Assembly (NCBI GenBank): GCA_035318785.1
Contig: DATHDZ010000147.1
Span: 1 to 15,446 of the forward strand
DNA from: CAIYRG01 sp035318785
Lineage (GTDB): Bacteria; Pseudomonadota; Alphaproteobacteria; Micropepsales; Micropepsaceae
Direction of reading: 5' to 3'
Length of the DNA: 15,446 bases
The notes under the pieces are model-generated. The model ran no database searches. It was not told where the DNA came from and saw only the letters and a program-made list of their open reading frames with translations. A program made the translations under genes and the position numbers. Of the stretch, positions 12,565-15,446 are shown piece after piece (the stretch's first letter is position 1; each line of letters opens with the position of its first letter).

Positions 12565-14304
12565 CTACCCTTCGAGGCGGATGCTCCGCAGAATCTCACT
12601 CAGCGAGGTGGTTCCCGCGATCACCTGCCGCAAACCGTTGTCGTACATGCTCTGCATTCCGGAGGCGCAGGCCGCGTTGTGGATGTCGGCATGACCCGCG
12701 CGGGCGAGGATCAGCCGATGCGTGGTCTCATCGGGGGCGAGCAATTCGCCGATCGCAAGGCGGCCCATATAGCCCGAATTGCGGCAGGACGGACATCCGC
12801 CCGGCTCAAACAGAATGAGAGGCGCGCTTTCGCGGAAGCGAGTGAGCTCGAAACGTGCAATCAGTTCAGGGCTCGCCGGAGCCGGACGCTTGCACTCCGG
12901 ACAGAGGCGGCGCACGAGTCGTTGCGCCATGATCCCGTTGAGGGTCGCGGTCAGGAGATAATCCTCGAGGCCCATGTCGCGAAGCCGTGCAATCGTCGCT
13001 GCCGCACTGTTGGTGTGCAGCGTCGAGAGCACAAGGTGTCCGGTCAACGCGGCCTGGACGGCGATCTGTGCTGTTTCGAGATCGCGGATTTCACCGATCA
13101 TGATGATGTCCGGGTCGTGGCGCAGAATCGTGCGTAAAAGGCTTGCGAAATTGAGCCCGATTTGCGGCTTGACCTGAATCTGCGTGATACCCGGAAGCTG
13201 GTATTCGATGGGATCCTCTACTGTTATGATGTTGCGGTCGGCCGAGTTCAAATGAAGGAGCGCGGTATACAGCGTCGTCGTTTTGCCACTGCCCGTTGGT
13301 CCCGTGACGAGGATGATGCCGGTGGGAAGCCCGAGCAGGCCGCAAAGCCGCTGACGCAAATCGCCGCCCATCCCCAGCTGAGCGAAATCCAGATTGACCG
13401 CCGAACGGTCCAGGATGCGCAAGACCACGCTTTCGCCATGCAGCGAGGGAATGGTGGAGACACGCAGATCGATTTCATGCCCGCGCACGACAAGCTTGAT
13501 GCGCCCGTCCTGGGGCAGCCTCCGTTCGGCGATATCGAGCGTGGCCATGATCTTGATGCGTGACACAACGGCCGCCTGGAGCTTGTGGGGCGGCGATTCC
13601 ATCTCATGCAGCACCCCGTCATAGCGATAGCGAACCCGCAGCCGGTCCTCGAAGGGATCGATGTGGATATCGGAGGCGCGAGTTTCGACCGCGTGCGAGA
13701 TCAATTGATTGACGAGGCGGATCAGCGGCGCATCGTTCGCCAGATCCTTCAGCCGCTCGGCATCCTCGTCGTTCGCCGGGCCCACGGAAGCGACCATTTC
13801 ATCCATGGCTGCCTGGCCGGACGATTCCTCCTCTCGGTATAGACGGTCGAGAGCGGCCTCCAGATCGATGGGAAGGGCCACGCATATTTCAACGTGCCGC
13901 CCGGCGGCGACCGCAATCGAGGAAATCGCAAAGCCGTCCAGCGGGTCGGCCATCGCCACAACGATCGTGCGATCGTCGAGCGCAATCGGGATGACGCGCG
14001 ATTTGCGCAGGAATTTCAACCGCAGCCGATCCGGTAGCAGCGGGGCCGCCGGATAATGAGCAGGCGCGGCGAGTTTCAGACCCAGAAGTTTTGCCGTTGC
14101 TTCGGCGAGTGCACGTTCACTGATGAGCCCGAGCTGCGTGAGGACCTTGTCGAGGCGCCGACCGCTTTCGGATGCGAGCCGGCGGCCGCGTTCGAGACCT
14201 TTGTCGTCGAGCTGTCCTTGCGCGATCAGAAGCTCACCGAGAGCGGCGGTGAAACTTTCCGGCGACCAGAGGTCGCTCAAGGGGCCGACGATGGCGAGCA
14301 TCAT
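12565..14304 (-). CDS. gspE: Type II secretion assembly ATPase GspE
   Basis: This 579-residue cytoplasmic hexameric ATPase drives pseudopilus extension. Residues ~15-155 form the N-terminal GspE/PilB domain (FTAALGELLIAQGQLDDKGLERG; LGLISERALAEATAKLLGLKL). The catalytic part starts with DAPLIRLVNQLISHAVETRASDIHIDPFEDRLRVRYRYDG (191-230). The Walker A is GPTGSGKT (335-342), the Asp box TVEDPIEY (361-368), the Walker B region HDPDIIMIGEIRD with Glu405, and the His box TGHLVLSTLHTN (421-432). A tetracysteine zinc module is intact: C468/C471 and C504/C507. All key residues are present, so it should be active. ATG codons at 14304 and 14301 are both possible. It follows gspO after 43 bases and is three bases from gspF. 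Confidence 0.96.
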   Translation of the reverse strand: MMLAIVGPLSDLWSPESFTAALGELLIAQGQLDDKGLERGRRLASESGRRLDKVLTQLGLISERALAEATAKLLGLKLAAPAHYPAAPLLPDRLRLKFLRKSRVIPIALDDRTIVVAMADPLDGFAISSIAVAAGRHVEICVALPIDLEAALDRLYREEESSGQAAMDEMVASVGPANDEDAERLKDLANDAPLIRLVNQLISHAVETRASDIHIDPFEDRLRVRYRYDGVLHEMESPPHKLQAAVVSRIKIMATLDIAERRLPQDGRIKLVVRGHEIDLRVSTIPSLHGESVVLRILDRSAVNLDFAQLGMGGDLRQRLCGLLGLPTGIILVTGPTGSGKTTTLYTALLHLNSADRNIITVEDPIEYQLPGITQIQVKPQIGLNFASLLRTILRHDPDIIMIGEIRDLETAQIAVQAALTGHLVLSTLHTNSAAATIARLRDMGLEDYLLTATLNGIMAQRLVRRLCPECKRPAPASPELIARFELTRFRESAPLILFEPGGCPSCRNSGYMGRLAIGELLAPDETTHRLILARAGHADIHNAACASGMQSMYDNGLRQVIAGTTSLSEILRSIRLEG

Positions 14305-14347
14305 CGCCTACATCTGCGATAACCACGATTGTCATTGGTCATCGATC

Positions 14348-15100
14348 TCACCCTTTCGGCACATAAAGCCAAACGGCCCATATTCCAAAGCTGAGAAACG
14401 CGCCGAAAGGTACGCGGTCTGTTAAAGAAAGAGAATTACCGCGAGCGCCCTTGAGTAAGCCGAACGCCAATCCGGAGAGCGCCGCGAGCAGCATGACGCT
14501 CGGCAGGCCATCCCAGGAAACCCACCCTCCTGCCGCAGCGAAAAGTTTTGCGTCGCCGAGACCCATTCCTTCGCGTCCTCGCAAGGTGCGATAGACATGG
14601 CGGACGCTGATTACAAATGCGAGACCGGACGCGGCGCCGACGGCATGCGCAAGGAGCGAGGAATGATCAAGCTCCCAGCTGACAAGCAAACCCGCCAGGA
14701 TCAGGGGAAGCGTCAAGAAATCCGGCAGCAGATAATATTTGAAATCAGTCGCGGCCAAGGCGAGAAGCGTCCAACCGAGCAAGCAGCTAACCCAGACAGA
14801 CCAGCCGGAAAAGGCCATGGCCGACGCCACAGCCACACCCATAGCCACTAACTCCAGAGCAGGACACAAGATGCCGATAGGGCGATCGCACAACCGGCAG
14901 CGGCCGCGCAACGCAAGCCAACTGACGATGGGCAAAAGATCCCGGGCTATCAGCCGACCCCCGCATGCTTCACAGTGCGAGCGGTCGAACACTATGGAAC
15001 ACGGAGATTCGGCGCGCGTCACGAGAACCCCGAGAAAGCTCCCAATGAAGGGGGCGAGCGTAACGGGCCAAATCCAAGAGCTTAACGAGTCAAGGATCAT
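14348..15100 (-). CDS. gspO: Prepilin peptidase / N-methyltransferase GspO (A24A family)
   Basis: I start at the ATG at 15100, giving 250 residues, because MILDSLSSWIWPVTLAPFIGSFLGVLVTR is a typical first membrane segment. The frame stays open to a TTG at 15238, but those 46 residues look non-coding. The N-terminal zinc module is present as C43 and C46 (CEAC) and C68 and C71 (CRLC). The peptidase aspartates are D119 in AATDFKYYLLPD and D183 in GMGLGDAKL. A PFGAFLSFG segment (231-239) close to the end is also conserved. This integral inner-membrane enzyme cuts the pseudopilin leaders (gspH, I and J here) and methylates the new N-terminal Phe. It is the first gene of the operon as seen here, 43 bases before gspE. 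Confidence 0.93.
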   Translation of the reverse strand: MILDSLSSWIWPVTLAPFIGSFLGVLVTRAESPCSIVFDRSHCEACGGRLIARDLLPIVSWLALRGRCRLCDRPIGILCPALELVAMGVAVASAMAFSGWSVWVSCLLGWTLLALAATDFKYYLLPDFLTLPLILAGLLVSWELDHSSLLAHAVGAASGLAFVISVRHVYRTLRGREGMGLGDAKLFAAAGGWVSWDGLPSVMLLAALSGLAFGLLKGARGNSLSLTDRVPFGAFLSFGIWAVWLYVPKG

Positions 15101-15390
15101 CGGGCTTTTTCCAGAACGGGCGATATCTGCGACCGAAATGGTCGGTAGGCTTGGCGCGGCATGTTCGTCTCCGACCCTTCCCAATCCTACAAAACGCGGG
15201 CGGGTGAACTTACGCACGTAACTGTCGGTGCCGGACAATCACGTCTCATGGCATTGGCCGAAAAGTGGCAACACCGAAGCAGAGCTAACAACGGTTTTAA
15301 TGATCAGATTGTACAAAACTGCACCGTTTCGGCATGCGGGCTCGGTTATTTCGTCCGTGTGGAGATTGTCCACTAACACTGGAGGAACAG
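15101..15390. promoter_or_regulatory. Divergent intergenic region between gspO and the gene at 15391
   Basis: This 290-base stretch separates the minus-strand secretion operon from a plus-strand gene and must contain both promoters. I see no strong -35/-10 pair. A small inverted repeat, CGACC-GAAAT-GGTCG at 15130-15144, lies 30 bases upstream of the gspO ATG and could be an operator. The right half is AT-richer (15290-15330), as expected for a promoter facing right. Confidence 0.35.
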
Positions 15391-15446
15391 ATGAATTCCG
15401 CCCGAATTCTGCTTGCCGCCACTAGCGCGATCTTGGGATGCGCGGT
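15391..15446 (+). CDS. 5' end of a gene for an exported, lipoprotein-like product (runs off window)
   Basis: GGAGGAACAG directly precedes an ATG at 15391, a very strong ribosome-binding site. The 18 visible codons give MNSARILLAATSAILGCA: a basic residue, a hydrophobic core and ILGC, which resembles a lipobox with Cys17 as the lipidated residue. Divergent position from gspO makes another secretion component (for example a lipidated secretin or pilotin) possible, but nothing visible proves this. Confidence 0.55.
   Translation, partial: MNSARILLAATSAILGCA

Noticed and set aside
15101..15238. TTG-started N-terminal extension of gspO
   Set aside because: Adds 46 residues unlike any prepilin peptidase; the membrane-segment start at the ATG at 15100 fits the family.

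Overview
The window is about 60-65% GC and looks like a piece of an alphaproteobacterial chromosome. The evidence is the codon use, the Tat-type signal on an ABC solute-binding protein, and small GGCC-rich palindromes of the sort scattered through Rhizobiales and Rhodospirillales genomes. The genus cannot be fixed from the sequence alone.

Left third (1-7563), metabolism and transport. After the tail of an unrecognised gene (2-259) comes a tight plus-strand run: a class III (CaiB/BaiF) CoA-transferase, a thiolase-fold protein with no nucleophilic cysteine, and a DUF35 zinc-ribbon/OB-fold partner. Their starts and stops overlap by 4 and 1 bases. A two-domain ABC permease of the iron(III)/thiamine/putrescine class follows 17 bases later. 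A substrate-binding protein of the same class converges on it from the minus strand. Between them lies a cluster of four hairpins. A plus-strand MFS transporter of the aromatic acid:H+ symporter type diverges from the binding protein. I infer uptake and CoA-dependent breakdown of an organic or aromatic acid, but the substrate is unknown and no ABC ATPase gene is present.

Middle (7564-9921), accessory. A lower-GC pair of small genes encodes a helical 157-residue protein and an 89-90-residue protein. The second has a possible Cys-Cys-Cys-His metal site and an HGG...GNxNAxKHG motif. Next come an unrecognised Ala/Pro-rich 168-residue protein and a broken minus-strand response-regulator gene that is not obvious as an open frame. 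It has a strong ribosome-binding site and start codon, then a frameshift, most of a receiver domain and a premature stop.

Right third (9922-15446), type II secretion. A minus-strand operon reads prepilin peptidase (gspO), ATPase (gspE), inner-membrane platform (gspF) and minor pseudopilins gspH, gspI and gspJ. The last four are translationally coupled by overlaps or near-contacts, with rare starts (GTG for gspF, TTG for gspI). The major pseudopilin gspG is missing from its usual place between F and H. No gspK, L or M follows J; the broken regulator lies there instead. A divergent plus-strand gene with a strong ribosome-binding site and a lipoprotein-like N-terminus begins at 15391 and runs off the window.

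I found no tRNA, rRNA, CRISPR array, insertion sequence or prophage. The observations most worth a second look are the incomplete secretion locus, the CoA-transferase/thiolase/DUF35/transporter cassette, the small-gene pair and the palindrome family.
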